This document shows positions 43,778 to 52,956 of a stretch of 64,000 nt of DNA, one piece after another; position 1 is the stretch's first letter, and each line of letters starts with the position of its first letter. The notes beneath the pieces were generated by a model. That model worked only from the letters and a program-made list of their open reading frames with translations. It was not told where the DNA came from and did not search any database. Both the position numbers and the translations under genes were made by a program. The DNA comes from Bin5 sp965232575 (lineage in GTDB: Bacteria; Chloroflexota; Anaerolineae; Caldilineales; Caldilineaceae): NCBI GenBank assembly GCA_965232575.1, contig CBDDPZ010000009.1, forward strand, positions 1,116,001 through 1,180,000, read 5' to 3'.

Positions 43778-44689
43778 ATGCGATCTTCGCAAGAGTTGCG
43801 TTCCTTGCTGACAGGTCCCGTCATGTCGGTACATACGCCGTTCACGAGGGACGGCGCGATTGACTTTGACAGTCTGCGCGGTCTGGTGGAACTGGGCATC
43901 GACGGCGGCAGCACAACGATGCTTCTGACGTACGGGGACAGCCTCTTTTCGCTGCTTACCGACGATGAAGTGGCCGAGGTGACCAGGGTGGTGGCTGAAC
44001 AGACTGCGGGGCGGGCCGCGGTGGTCGCTGCGGACCGCATCTGGTGGACGGGCAAGACGGTTGCTTTCGCTCGTTACGCCCGCGAAGTGGGTGCCGATCT
44101 GCTTATGGTTTTGCCGCCGGACTGGGCCGGTTCGTGCACGGCCGACACTCTTGTTGCCCACTATTCCGCTGCGGCGGACGAGATTCCGGTCATGGTTGTG
44201 ACCAATGTGTTCAGCCGTTCGCACGGGCTCGGGCTGGAGGTGCTGCGGCGGCTGCGGGACGAGGCGCCGGGCGTCGTTGCTATCAAAGACGATCTGGTGG
44301 GCGTCTTTGCCCGCAAGATGGCGCTGTTGCTCCACGGCCATTGGGCGATCATCTCGGGCGGGCAGAAGCAGAACCATTTTGACCTGATTCACTATGGGTG
44401 CGACGGCTATCTGTCCACGCTCGTTACCTTTGCCCCCCAGATTACGCAGGCCTACTGGAAGGCTGTGCAGGCAAACGAGTTGAGTGCGGCCGCAGGCATC
44501 ATTCGCGATTACGACATGCCTTACTTTGAGTATGTTCTCAATGTTGTGGGCAGCTTTGACGCGGCGTTGCACGGCACTTATGAGCTGTTCGGGTTGGCCC
44601 AGCGCTGGCGGAGGCCACCTTACCATTCGCTGACGGACGAACAGATGGAGGAGTTGTCGCAATTTATTGTGGACCTGAAGTTGCGCTAG
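43778..44689 (+). CDS. DapA superfamily aldolase/lyase (dihydrodipicolinate synthase/N-acetylneuraminate lyase-like)
   Basis: 303 residues from ATG 43778, 10 bases after dppB; a GTG at 43772 is an alternative. The TIM barrel shows LTGPVMSVHTPFTRDGAID (the usual opening), GSTTMLLTYGDSLFSLL, and the Schiff-base lysine in VVAIKDDLV. In place of the catalytic Tyr of the YNxP motif the sequence has VVTNVFSR, so the proton-relay Tyr is missing, which suggests different chemistry from DapA or NanA. It may cleave or dehydrate a keto-acid sugar such as a 2-keto-3-deoxy derivative arising from the transporter's substrate. The position between permease and binding-protein genes supports a dedicated catabolic role. 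Confidence 0.85.
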   Translation: MRSSQELRSLLTGPVMSVHTPFTRDGAIDFDSLRGLVELGIDGGSTTMLLTYGDSLFSLLTDDEVAEVTRVVAEQTAGRAAVVAADRIWWTGKTVAFARYAREVGADLLMVLPPDWAGSCTADTLVAHYSAAADEIPVMVVTNVFSRSHGLGLEVLRRLRDEAPGVVAIKDDLVGVFARKMALLLHGHWAIISGGQKQNHFDLIHYGCDGYLSTLVTFAPQITQAYWKAVQANELSAAAGIIRDYDMPYFEYVLNVVGSFDAALHGTYELFGLAQRWRRPPYHSLTDEQMEELSQFIVDLKLR

Positions 44690-44815
44690 GCAACGACCAA
44701 TCGACCAGGAGGAGAATTGGCGGCGTGGGACCGGCATTTGTCTTCACTTTGACAGTTCTTCTTCGATGCTTTAACGGTATCCGTAACGTTTCTTTCACTT
44801 TCCAGGAGGAGAACC

Positions 44816-46540
44816 ATGCGAGGTAGCACAGCACGCGGCGTGAATCGACGTGAGTTTCTCAAAGCAAGCGCATTGGCGGCCGGGGCAACGGCCTTGGCAG
44901 CCTGTACACCGGTGGCGTCTGACTCAGGCACTGGAGCAGCGGCGGATGAGGCACCTGCGGAAGAGATGCAGAGGGGCAATCTAATTGGCCTCTACGGTGG
45001 ACCGATTAACAGTTTTAACCCCCTTACGGCCGTGCAGGGTTTCCAGGCGCACTTTTTCCAGTGCGTACTGCCGCCCCTGATTCAACAGAACGTGCCCAAG
45101 ACCGGCTTTGTGCCGATAATGGCCGAGAGTTGGGAGGCGTCGGACGATGCAACGCAGTACACCTTCCACATTCATCCTGACGCGAAATGGCACGACGGAA
45201 CGGACTTTACGGCCGAGGACGTACTGTATACGTACGAACTCTATCTGAATCCGTCGACTAAGTCGCGCAGTGTCAGCAACCTGGCCATGATCGAGGGGGC
45301 CGAGGCTTACTCCAGCGGTGAGGCGGACAGTGTATCCGGCATTACAGTGGTGGACGACAAGACCATCCAGTTCACGACCGCGTACCCGACCGGCCTTTTC
45401 CTCTTTCAGGCGACCAATTCGATTCTTCCCAAGCACGTATTAGGCGATGTTGCGCCCGACGCGCTGGAGAATCAGTCCTTCTTCTTTGAAGACCCACTGG
45501 GCTCCGGTCCGTTCAAGTTCGTGGAGTACCAGACGGACCAGTTCATCCGGCTGGAGGCCAACGACGACTGGCACTGGGGCAAGCCGAAGCTGGGCAGTTA
45601 CATTATGCAGATCGTCGCTTCGCCCGATGTGGGACAGATCGCGCTGGAGCGGGGAGAGGCCCACTTCAACGCCTGGGGTGGTCTCAACACCGGTTCCTCC
45701 GAGGTCGTGCAGTCATTCATTGACAATGCCGACTTCAAGGTCGTGGCTACAACCGGGGTGGTCTTCACGGCTTATTCGTTCAACCTGCGACGGGGCTTCT
45801 TTGCAGACAAGCGGGTGCGCCAAGCATGGCTGCATGCCCTGGACAGGAAGAAGATCATTGAGGTCTTCCAGGGCGGAAACGGCACGATCTACAATTCACC
45901 GCTTATCCACGGCTGGTCGATTCCCGATGATCTCAACCCCTATGATTACGACGTGGATCTGGCACGCAGTTTGCTGGAGGAAGCGGGGTGGGACTTTGAC
46001 CAGGAGGTCACGGTCAACCTGATCACACTGAGGAGTGAGGAGGCGCGCGCCCAGGTAGCTGCTGAGAAGCAGATGCTTGAGGAGGCGGGCTTTAAGATCA
46101 AGATCGAGGAGATGGACAGCTCGGTCTGGGTGGAACGATTCTACGACACGCATGATTTCGACGCGGTGCGGGTGGGGTTCGGTTCGTTCCCGGACCCGGA
46201 TGGATTCCTCAAGTTCCATCTGACGACACAGGGCCGCAATGCCAACGGCTACTCGGAAGCGCTTGGCGGCGACTTCGAGGAGAAGGTGATCGAGGCGGGC
46301 CAGTTGACCGACCAGGCCGCTCGCCAGGAGATTTACTTCGAGCTGCAGAGAACACTTAACGATAATCCGTCGCACGCGCCGCTCTATGTCGGCAACAATG
46401 TCTGGGTGTTCGACGGCGGTGTGAACATTCCAGAGATCACCGACCAGGGCGTAGTGACGAGTCTCGCAGATCTGTCCAACCCTCTACCTGCGAAGCGGGA
46501 CTGGTGGACAAATCTCGAGGGCTGGTCGTTCGACGGATAG
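44816..46540 (+). CDS. ABC transporter substrate-binding protein, family 5 (DppA/OppA-like)
   Basis: 574 residues. The signal combines VNRREFLKASALAAGATALAACTP: a twin-arginine-like RREFLK and a lipobox ALAAC. The family 5 fold is clear: VLPPLIQQNV, MAESWEASDDATQYTFHIHPDAKWHDGTDFTAEDVLYTYELYL, the LGSGPFKFVEYQ motif, and VRQAWLHALDRKKIIEVF. It binds an oligopeptide or oligosaccharide for the DppB and DppC permeases on either side. AGGAGGAGAACC precedes the ATG. A weak TTGACA element at 44749 lies in the gap after the aldolase gene. The gene is followed by a long palindrome before dppC. Confidence 0.93.
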   Translation: MRGSTARGVNRREFLKASALAAGATALAACTPVASDSGTGAAADEAPAEEMQRGNLIGLYGGPINSFNPLTAVQGFQAHFFQCVLPPLIQQNVPKTGFVPIMAESWEASDDATQYTFHIHPDAKWHDGTDFTAEDVLYTYELYLNPSTKSRSVSNLAMIEGAEAYSSGEADSVSGITVVDDKTIQFTTAYPTGLFLFQATNSILPKHVLGDVAPDALENQSFFFEDPLGSGPFKFVEYQTDQFIRLEANDDWHWGKPKLGSYIMQIVASPDVGQIALERGEAHFNAWGGLNTGSSEVVQSFIDNADFKVVATTGVVFTAYSFNLRRGFFADKRVRQAWLHALDRKKIIEVFQGGNGTIYNSPLIHGWSIPDDLNPYDYDVDLARSLLEEAGWDFDQEVTVNLITLRSEEARAQVAAEKQMLEEAGFKIKIEEMDSSVWVERFYDTHDFDAVRVGFGSFPDPDGFLKFHLTTQGRNANGYSEALGGDFEEKVIEAGQLTDQAARQEIYFELQRTLNDNPSHAPLYVGNNVWVFDGGVNIPEITDQGVVTSLADLSNPLPAKRDWWTNLEGWSFDG

Positions 46541-46558
46541 CTGAAATGTGACATTGCG

Positions 46559-46592
46559 AGAGGAGAGAAAAAAAGCTTTTTTTCTCTCCTCT
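46559..46592. terminator. 34-base perfect palindrome between the binding-protein and dppC genes
   Basis: AGAGGAGAGAAAAAAAG (46559-46575) is followed directly by its exact reverse complement (46576-46592), so 34 bases are fully self-complementary. The rightward RNA would form a stem with A/U-rich core and U-tract, a possible attenuator that leaves more binding protein than permease mRNA. Confidence 0.6.
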
Positions 46593-46643
46593 TCTGAACT
46601 TATTTCCATTGTGCTTTGACCTGTTAAAGGTAGGCGCCTCGTT

Positions 46644-47543
46644 ATGCAACGTACTGCCTTGCCGGACAATAACTCAGAGCAGGTGGACTTGACGGAGAGG
46701 AAGAGCTCCAATACGGTTGCGACTCGTTTTCGCCGTCACAAGGTAGCTGTGGTCAGTTTGGTGATCATCGCGATCCTGGGCTTGATCGCCATATTCGCGC
46801 CGGTCGTCGCTCTGCAGGATCCGTATACGGTCGACCTGGACAGCATTCGGCAGCCACCGAGCGCAGATCACATACTGGGAACAGATTCAGCCGGTAGGGA
46901 TATGTGGGCGCGCATGGTCTACGGCGCGCGAATCTCGATGTCGGTTGGGTTTGTCGCGAATGTTATCTCGATATCGATAGGCGTGTTGATCGGCACGGTT
47001 TCAGGTTACGTTGGCGGGCGGATCGACAACATATTGATGCGATTCACCGAGCTGGTGATGAATTTTCCTACATTTTTTGCGATCTTGATGCTGGTTGCCT
47101 TGCTTGGGCCCAACATCATTAACGTGATGGTAGTCATTGGCGTGTTGGGATGGGAGGGTCTGGCGCGGCTGCTGCGGGCGCAGGTGCTATCGCTGCGGGA
47201 ACAGGCCTTTGTCGAGGCCGCCCGTTGTATTGGCACGCCACATTCCCGAATCATTTTCCGACACATTCTGCCGAATCTGCAGCCATATATCCTGGTGGCA
47301 GCGACGCTGGGCGTTGCCGGCACAATTCTGACCGAGTCCGCGCTGTCGTTTCTGGGTCTAGGCGTACAGATTCCCCAGGCCAGTTGGGGAAGCATGCTGA
47401 ATTCAGCGCAGTCACTGACGGTACTTACAAACTCGCCCTGGCTGTGGCTACCGCCGGGCATTGCCATCTCTGTTGCGGTGCTGGCTATGAACTTCGTTGG
47501 CGACGGACTGAGGGATGCATTCGATCCACGAATGGAGGTATAA
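46644..47543 (+). CDS. dipeptide/oligosaccharide ABC transporter permease (DppC-like)
   Basis: 299 residues. About 35 cytoplasmic residues precede the first membrane helix (VVSLVIIAILGLIAIFAPVV). HILGTDSAGRDMWARMVYGARISM is the DppC hallmark, and the EAA loop reads EAARCIGTPHSRIIFRHILPNL. It ends VGDGLRDAFDPRMEV, the usual DppC terminus. It pairs with the DppB-like permease encoded three genes upstream. No ATPase follows; the next gene is the second glycosidase-like paralogue, 2 bases downstream. Confidence 0.93.
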   Translation: MQRTALPDNNSEQVDLTERKSSNTVATRFRRHKVAVVSLVIIAILGLIAIFAPVVALQDPYTVDLDSIRQPPSADHILGTDSAGRDMWARMVYGARISMSVGFVANVISISIGVLIGTVSGYVGGRIDNILMRFTELVMNFPTFFAILMLVALLGPNIINVMVVIGVLGWEGLARLLRAQVLSLREQAFVEAARCIGTPHSRIIFRHILPNLQPYILVAATLGVAGTILTESALSFLGLGVQIPQASWGSMLNSAQSLTVLTNSPWLWLPPGIAISVAVLAMNFVGDGLRDAFDPRMEV

Positions 47544-47545
47544 CA

Positions 47546-49282
47546 ATGTCTGACCAGGATGGCTCGGTTTACATAACTGACCTTTCACGCTGTCAGCCAG
47601 AGAGTGCGCTTTCCGCCGAGCCAAAACGCCGCGCCTGGCACGTGCAGCCGTACGAAACAGCGGATCTGAGCGGAAATCTGCTCAGCGCCGGGGAGGAGAC
47701 CGCGGCCCCGGAGATTTCGGTCGGCCTTACATTGAGCGGCTGGCATCGGATCTTTGTCGGGGTCTATCCGGAACATCGGGGACTCGGCGCAGTTGAGCTG
47801 AAACTCAGTGAGGACCCATGCTTTACTAACTTGAATATGGGCCCCGATTGGACAGATTCGAATCCGCACGGACATAACATCCATGAACTGATGTGGAAAG
47901 ATGCGGACCTGACGGGGCAGGAACTGTTCATCCGCCAAGTCTGCACGCCAACCGGATCCGCTGATGAACCGGCGGCGGTGTCGTGCGAACGAACCAAACT
48001 AGCGTACATCAGGCTGGCTCCGATGTCGGAGGACCTGGTCAGGGACGTGGAAAGGGAGCGCCAACGAACGGATACGCGCAGGCTTTTTGCCCACAACGAC
48101 GCCCATGGTTATCTCTATCTGTATGGGACGACGACCGAAGCCGCGGTACGGAACGAGATTGAACCCTACCGGCACACCGACTTTTCGCGGCTCTACTGGG
48201 AGTGCGGTGCAGGGGACTCGATGTTTTACCTGGGACAGGTGGGCCGCTTACCCACTTGCGACGGAGTCGAAGACTTCGACCGGCAGGGCGACCGGCTGCA
48301 CGCGGAATGTTGGCGTTCTTTCCGAGATCAGCAACTCGATCCCTTTGTGGTGGCGCTGGAGGCAGCGCACGAGATGGGACTCAGTTTTCACGCAAGCTAT
48401 CGCCCGGCCGGATTCTTCTACCCTGCTCCTCTGGAGCAGTGGAATCCGGGCAGCCTTTACTTCACGCGGCCGGACCTGCGCATGGTGGGCAAAGACGGAC
48501 AGACCGCGCCCCGCATTTCTTACGCCTTTGCTGACACACGCCGATTCGTCATTCGCCTGCTGCTGGAAGTGGCTCAACATCCGGTTGACGGCATCTGCAT
48601 GCTGTATAATCGGCGTCCGCCGTTGGTGGACTATGAACCGCCGCTTGTGGAAGGGTTCATTGCGGCGCATGGCGAGGACCCCCGGCAGCTGGCAGATGAT
48701 GACCCGCGCTGGCTGGCCTACCGAAGCGTGGCATTGACAGAGTTTCATCGTGAACTTCGAGAATCTCTTGACGAACTCGCCCGTGAACAAGGGCGTGAGC
48801 GGATCGCGGTCTCAGCCTGTGTGCTGAACCGGGAGGAAAACTTTCGAAACGGGCTCGACCTGGAGAGTTGGATCAAGGAGGGGCTGATCGACACGCTGAT
48901 CCCGTACACTGATTTGCCGGGATTGGACAGCATGGGGATGGCCTGGGAGGACGAGGAAGCAGTCCGCCATTTCGTCGAACTGGTCGAGGGCACAGACTGT
49001 CAACTCGCGCTGAATGTGATGCCGCGCCACATGCCGCCTGAAACGTTTGGCCGGAAAGCGGCTTCACTCTATGCGCAGGGCGTTGAGAACCTGTTCTTTT
49101 GGGATTCTGCCGGGCCTAGCGGCCGCGCCCACTTCGGAGCAAGCTGGAATGGTCTTCGAAACCTGGGTCACCGGGAGGAGATCGAGAAGTGGCTGGAAGA
49201 TGGGGCGCCGAGCTTTCGCCAAATTTCGACTCCACTGCGCAAGGTAGGCGAGTACGACCTCACGTACCAGACGCCGGGTTGA
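47546..49282 (+). CDS. glycoside-hydrolase-like TIM barrel protein, paralogue 2
   Basis: 578 residues from ATG 47546 (MSDQDGSVYITDLSRCQ), with GGAGGTATAAC upstream; the longer frame to 47150 overlaps dppC. Its sequence follows the 41141-42805 protein throughout: VYITDLSRCQPESALSAEPKRR (first domain), LTLSGWHRIFVGVY, then FSRLYWECGAGDSMF, MGLSFHASYRPAGFF, DGICMLYNRRP, RELRESLDELAREQG and ENLFFWDSAG. Both lack signal peptides, so they act in the cytosol on imported material. The two copies bracket the transporter operon and may act on different linkages. The catalytic residues are not clear to me. Confidence 0.7.
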   Translation: MSDQDGSVYITDLSRCQPESALSAEPKRRAWHVQPYETADLSGNLLSAGEETAAPEISVGLTLSGWHRIFVGVYPEHRGLGAVELKLSEDPCFTNLNMGPDWTDSNPHGHNIHELMWKDADLTGQELFIRQVCTPTGSADEPAAVSCERTKLAYIRLAPMSEDLVRDVERERQRTDTRRLFAHNDAHGYLYLYGTTTEAAVRNEIEPYRHTDFSRLYWECGAGDSMFYLGQVGRLPTCDGVEDFDRQGDRLHAECWRSFRDQQLDPFVVALEAAHEMGLSFHASYRPAGFFYPAPLEQWNPGSLYFTRPDLRMVGKDGQTAPRISYAFADTRRFVIRLLLEVAQHPVDGICMLYNRRPPLVDYEPPLVEGFIAAHGEDPRQLADDDPRWLAYRSVALTEFHRELRESLDELAREQGRERIAVSACVLNREENFRNGLDLESWIKEGLIDTLIPYTDLPGLDSMGMAWEDEEAVRHFVELVEGTDCQLALNVMPRHMPPETFGRKAASLYAQGVENLFFWDSAGPSGRAHFGASWNGLRNLGHREEIEKWLEDGAPSFRQISTPLRKVGEYDLTYQTPG

Positions 49283-49351
49283 CGTAGGTGTCGGGCGCTC
49301 GCAGTGCGACTGAACCGACTCTGTCGAGTCTTTGGTATTCTGAAGCGTTCC

Positions 49352-50878
49352 TCAGAAAGGCATCGTCTGCGGCGGTCCAGGATCCACGGAGAAGGCCAAG
49401 GCGTCGAAGTTGCGGCGCATCAGGTCGAAGCGAAGGTCGGCATAGTCGGGGTCATCCCACAGGTTTTCGAACTCGCCGGGGTCATTCTCCAGGTCGTAAA
49501 GTTCGCCATGATCATGGCCGTGGTAGACGACGATCTTGTGACGGTTGTCCCTGTACATGGTGGCGTAGCTGCCTTCGTACTGCTCACGGCCGGGAATATC
49601 GGGATTCAAAGCCCGGTAGTATTCACAGCGGACAAAGTCGCGGTGATGATCGGGCTGTTTTTCGCCGCGCAGAATCGGCAGAAGCGACAGGCCCTGCATC
49701 CGCGGCGGGACGGAAAGGCCGGCCAGCTCGATCAGGGTGGGCGCGATGTCGATCAACTCTACCAGGGCGCCGCTGACGAATCCGGCCGGGGCGGGTGAAT
49801 CTTCCCCGGGCGCGCCGTCCTCTGATGCCTCCACAGCAGTTTCTTCCTCTTGGCTGGAACCGTCTTCTTCGGGCTCATTTTCGGAAACCAACTCATCCTG
49901 CAAGGGGAAGTGGCCCGGCCAGCTGATGATCAGCGGGACCCGCACCAACCCTTCGTAGAAGCGGCAGCCCTTTAGAAGCAGACCGTGATCTCCGAGCATT
50001 TCGCCATGATCGCTGGTAAAGATGATGATGGTGTTTTTGCGTTGCCCGGTTTCTTCGAGCGCGGTCAACAGGCGGCCAACATTTTCGTCGATCAATTCGA
50101 TCATAGCGTAGTAGGAGGCGATCACGTCCTGGGCATTGAACTCATGCGGGGGACGGGAGGGGTTCTGGAAGTCGCCGGGGATTACCGCCTGGGATGTCAG
50201 ATCGGACTGTCGGAACAGAGGGGAGGGCATTTTCGACGAATCATATCGATCGCGGTATTCCTGAGGCGGATCAAACGGCGAATGGGGGTCGAAGACGTTT
50301 ATGCTCATCAGCCAGGGGCCTTGGCGCCGCTTCTCGGACAGAAATTCGATGGCGCGGTCGGTGCACCAGGTCGTTTGGTGCAACTCCGGCGGGATCGAGG
50401 CCGGGTCTTCTCTCAGATCACGCAGAGAATATCCTTGCGCAGCCAGCCAGTCGGCGTAGGCGTGACCAGAAGGATAGCGATCTTGGGGATCATGACTCCA
50501 GTGGAAGACTCTGTAGCCGTCTTCGTTGGGGCGGGGCTCCTCCCTGCCGTGAGCGCCGGCGAGATGGAATTTCCCGCTGAGGCCGCAGTCGTAGCCGTTC
50601 TCCGCCAGCAGGGCTGTGACGAGAGGCGCGCCTTCGCCCCATTCTTGGTTTCCGTTCATGCAGCCGCGCACGTTGCCGGGATAGCGGCCGGTAAGGAAGC
50701 TGGCGCGGCTTGGCGTGCAGATAGGGCTCTGGCAGAAGGCATGGGTAAAGGCGACGCCCTCCTCGACAAGGCGATCCAGATTAGGGGTGTTGATATGGGG
50801 ATTGCCCAGGGCGTGAATTGTGTCAAACCTCTGCTGGTCGGTGCAGAACCAGAGAATGTTGGGACGCTCCTTTTGCAT
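49352..50878 (-). CDS. sulfatase (formylglycine type)
   Basis: 508 residues from ATG 50878 (MQKERPNILWFC), preceded by AAAGGAGGTCCGGTG; an extra 30-codon extension upstream lacks homology. Family S1 sulfatases hydrolyse sulfate esters of sugars, using a Cys converted to formylglycine by an FGE enzyme. The calcium-binding Asp14 lies in WFCTDQQR, the modification site Cys54 in SPICTPSRASFLTGRYP, and SDHGEMLGDHG carries further metal ligands. Residues about 330-365 form an acidic low-complexity insert (SENEPEEDG...EEETAVEASEDG) absent from typical members. No signal peptide is present, so a cytosolic or atypically exported enzyme is implied. The gene follows the last PQQ dehydrogenase gene by 215 bases. 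Confidence 0.92.
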   Translation of the reverse strand: MQKERPNILWFCTDQQRFDTIHALGNPHINTPNLDRLVEEGVAFTHAFCQSPICTPSRASFLTGRYPGNVRGCMNGNQEWGEGAPLVTALLAENGYDCGLSGKFHLAGAHGREEPRPNEDGYRVFHWSHDPQDRYPSGHAYADWLAAQGYSLRDLREDPASIPPELHQTTWCTDRAIEFLSEKRRQGPWLMSINVFDPHSPFDPPQEYRDRYDSSKMPSPLFRQSDLTSQAVIPGDFQNPSRPPHEFNAQDVIASYYAMIELIDENVGRLLTALEETGQRKNTIIIFTSDHGEMLGDHGLLLKGCRFYEGLVRVPLIISWPGHFPLQDELVSENEPEEDGSSQEEETAVEASEDGAPGEDSPAPAGFVSGALVELIDIAPTLIELAGLSVPPRMQGLSLLPILRGEKQPDHHRDFVRCEYYRALNPDIPGREQYEGSYATMYRDNRHKIVVYHGHDHGELYDLENDPGEFENLWDDPDYADLRFDLMRRNFDALAFSVDPGPPQTMPF

Positions 50879-51093
50879 CACCGGACCTCCTTTGTTCGAA
50901 TTATCTCTATGGATTGTTGCGACAGTTTCTACAGGTATGAGAAAAGGGACCGCCGCCCCAGCTTTCATGCCGGAAGAAATCTCGATTATGTTTGCCGCCT
51001 TCGTACGAGGAACGGCCTCGTCGAACGGCGTATTCCTTTTGTTTGCGTCTTCAGCTTAGTCTAAGGCAGCGGCAGTTGGGCAAACGGGCATCT

Positions 51094-52864
51094 CTATTCG
51101 CTTTGTCCGGGCGAAATCCGGTAGACTGTGCCGTCGGCGTAGCCGGTGACGTAGAGATTTCCGTCTTCATCTTCTCCGATGCTACTAACCGGCAAGGAAA
51201 CACGCAAGACCAGTTCGCTCTGCCATATCCCTTGGATCTCCTGAATCGAACCGGTTGCTTCAACTGAGGTATTCCTTTGCAGGCTCCAGATGTCGCCACG
51301 GCAGAAATCGGCGAAGAGGAAACGGCCGCTCAGCTGAGGTAGCTCGCTGCCGCGATAGACAACGCCGCCCACAATAGCGCAACCGCGCGTGTGATCGTAC
51401 TCGGCTACTGGCGGGGCGAAAATTCCGGCTTGGCGACAGGGCACAGGCAGGTCCTCAAACCTGGGACAGCGGGTACCCTCAATCGTGGGCCATCCATAGT
51501 TTTCGCCTCCGACGCTGGACGCCGGCTGGAAATTGAGTTCTTCGCGGTCATTGTGTCCGGTATCGGGGATGTAGAGTTCCCCTGTTCGGTCATCGAATGC
51601 GAAACCCCAAGGGTTTCTCAACCCGAGCGCCCAGATTTCGGCGCGGAAGCCTTCGTCGCCGACGAACGGATTGCTGGCGGGGACTTCATAGGGTTGGATT
51701 CCTGACTCCACATCGATCCTCAGTATCTTTCCCAAGAACAGCTTCGGGTCTTGCGGGAAGTGGGCAGGGTGTCCATCACTTCCCCCGTCGCCCAGACCGA
51801 CATACAAGTACCCGTCGTTTGGACCAAATACAAGGCGACCTCCGTTATGGACAACGTGCGGTTGAGGGACGGTGAGAAGGATTTCTTCGCTGGCCGAATC
51901 GGCGACGTCGGGGTTATCTGTCGTGGTGAAGCGGCTGATGACGGTGTCATCATTGGAATTGGAATAGCTCAGATAGAAGTGTTGGCTGGCCAGGAAAGAC
52001 GGAGGAAAGGCGACGTTGAAGAGACCCCGTTCTTCGCAACAGTTCACTCGATCCGTGATGTCAAGAAAGGGAGTTTTGTTGTTTGGCATTCCGTTCCTGA
52101 TGATACTGATGCGCCCCTGCTGCTCCACTACAAAGATGCGGCCGCTACCGTCTCCGGCATGGGTAATTTGCACAGGGAGCACCAGCTGGTCCAGGATTTT
52201 CTCGATTCGTAGTTGCGGAGTCGTCCCACTCTCATTCTGAGGAGAAAGAGGCGAACCAAATATTCTCACTTCCCGCCAGGCGACCCAACTTGGGCTATCA
52301 AGAGTATGGACAAGAACCTCTTTGACTGGCCGCGGGGGCTTGACCTCAATCAAAAGCGTCTGCCCATCTTCAGTGTGGACATCAGTGAGCTGTTGGAATT
52401 GCGTCCGTACGCCTGAGCCGTTGTCGACCCACAAAACATGCGTCGTCGGGCCGGCAGGAGACTGAGCAACCGCCAACTCTATCCGCTCCACGAGATACAG
52501 ATCGTCGAGAGCGATCGCGATCCACTGTGCGGGATGGTTCTGCGCACTCCAGACCGATTCAGGATCGCCGTCGATGGCATATTGTACCAACTCTTCCCCT
52601 GCCGAGGCGCGTCCTGTTCCCGTCAGCGCAACATTATCGCCACGAGGCGTGGGTGCTGGAGAAGGCGTGGGTGCTGGGTGCCGGTGTGGAAGTGGGAGGC
52701 ACGGTTGGGACTTCGGTGGCTGTTGGCTGCTGGGCGACCTCGGCCGCCGCAGTGGGGCGTTCAGGCTCGGACTGGCTGGCGCAAGAGGTCGAAACTATCA
52801 GCGTCAGCAGCAGTCCTGTCAACGTGACGACGATTCTCACCGGTAGCTTATCCGATCGGATCAT
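51094..52864 (-). pseudogene. lipoprotein with discoidin domain and PQQ-dependent sugar dehydrogenase domain, frameshifted in its linker
   Basis: A signal peptide with lipobox (from ATG 52864: VVTLTGLLLTLIVSTSCASQ) and a TPAP linker run into a stop in one frame; a second frame (about 52670 onward) continues APTPRGDNVALTGTG into the rest of the protein. The discoidin-like domain (YAIDGDPESVWSA to WREVRIFGSP) precedes a glucose/sorbosone dehydrogenase propeller with NCCEERGLFNVAFPPSF, VHNGGRLVFGPNDGYLYVG, EIWALGLRNPWGFAFD and NYGWPTIEGT. The shift is in a repetitive GGGTGCTGG tract, so slippage or sequence error is plausible. It would oxidise sugars at the cell surface and pass electrons from PQQ. 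It is third of three related genes on this strand. Confidence 0.75.
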
Positions 52865-52956
52865 TTGATGTTTTGACTGAATGCACGTCTTGTCTGAACA
52901 CAGCCTAGGAATTCGGAACGGATGGCGACAACGAGCCGGACAGGAAGTTCATCATA

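Noticed and set aside
44749..44777. TTGACA element before the family 5 binding-protein gene as an internal promoter
   Set aside because: The only candidate -10 at 17 bases is TAACGG, which is too weak to claim.
47150..47545. N-terminal extension of the second glycosidase-like protein
   Set aside because: It overlaps the dppC coding sequence in another frame and the internal ATG at 47546 has a good ribosome-binding site and aligns with its paralogue.
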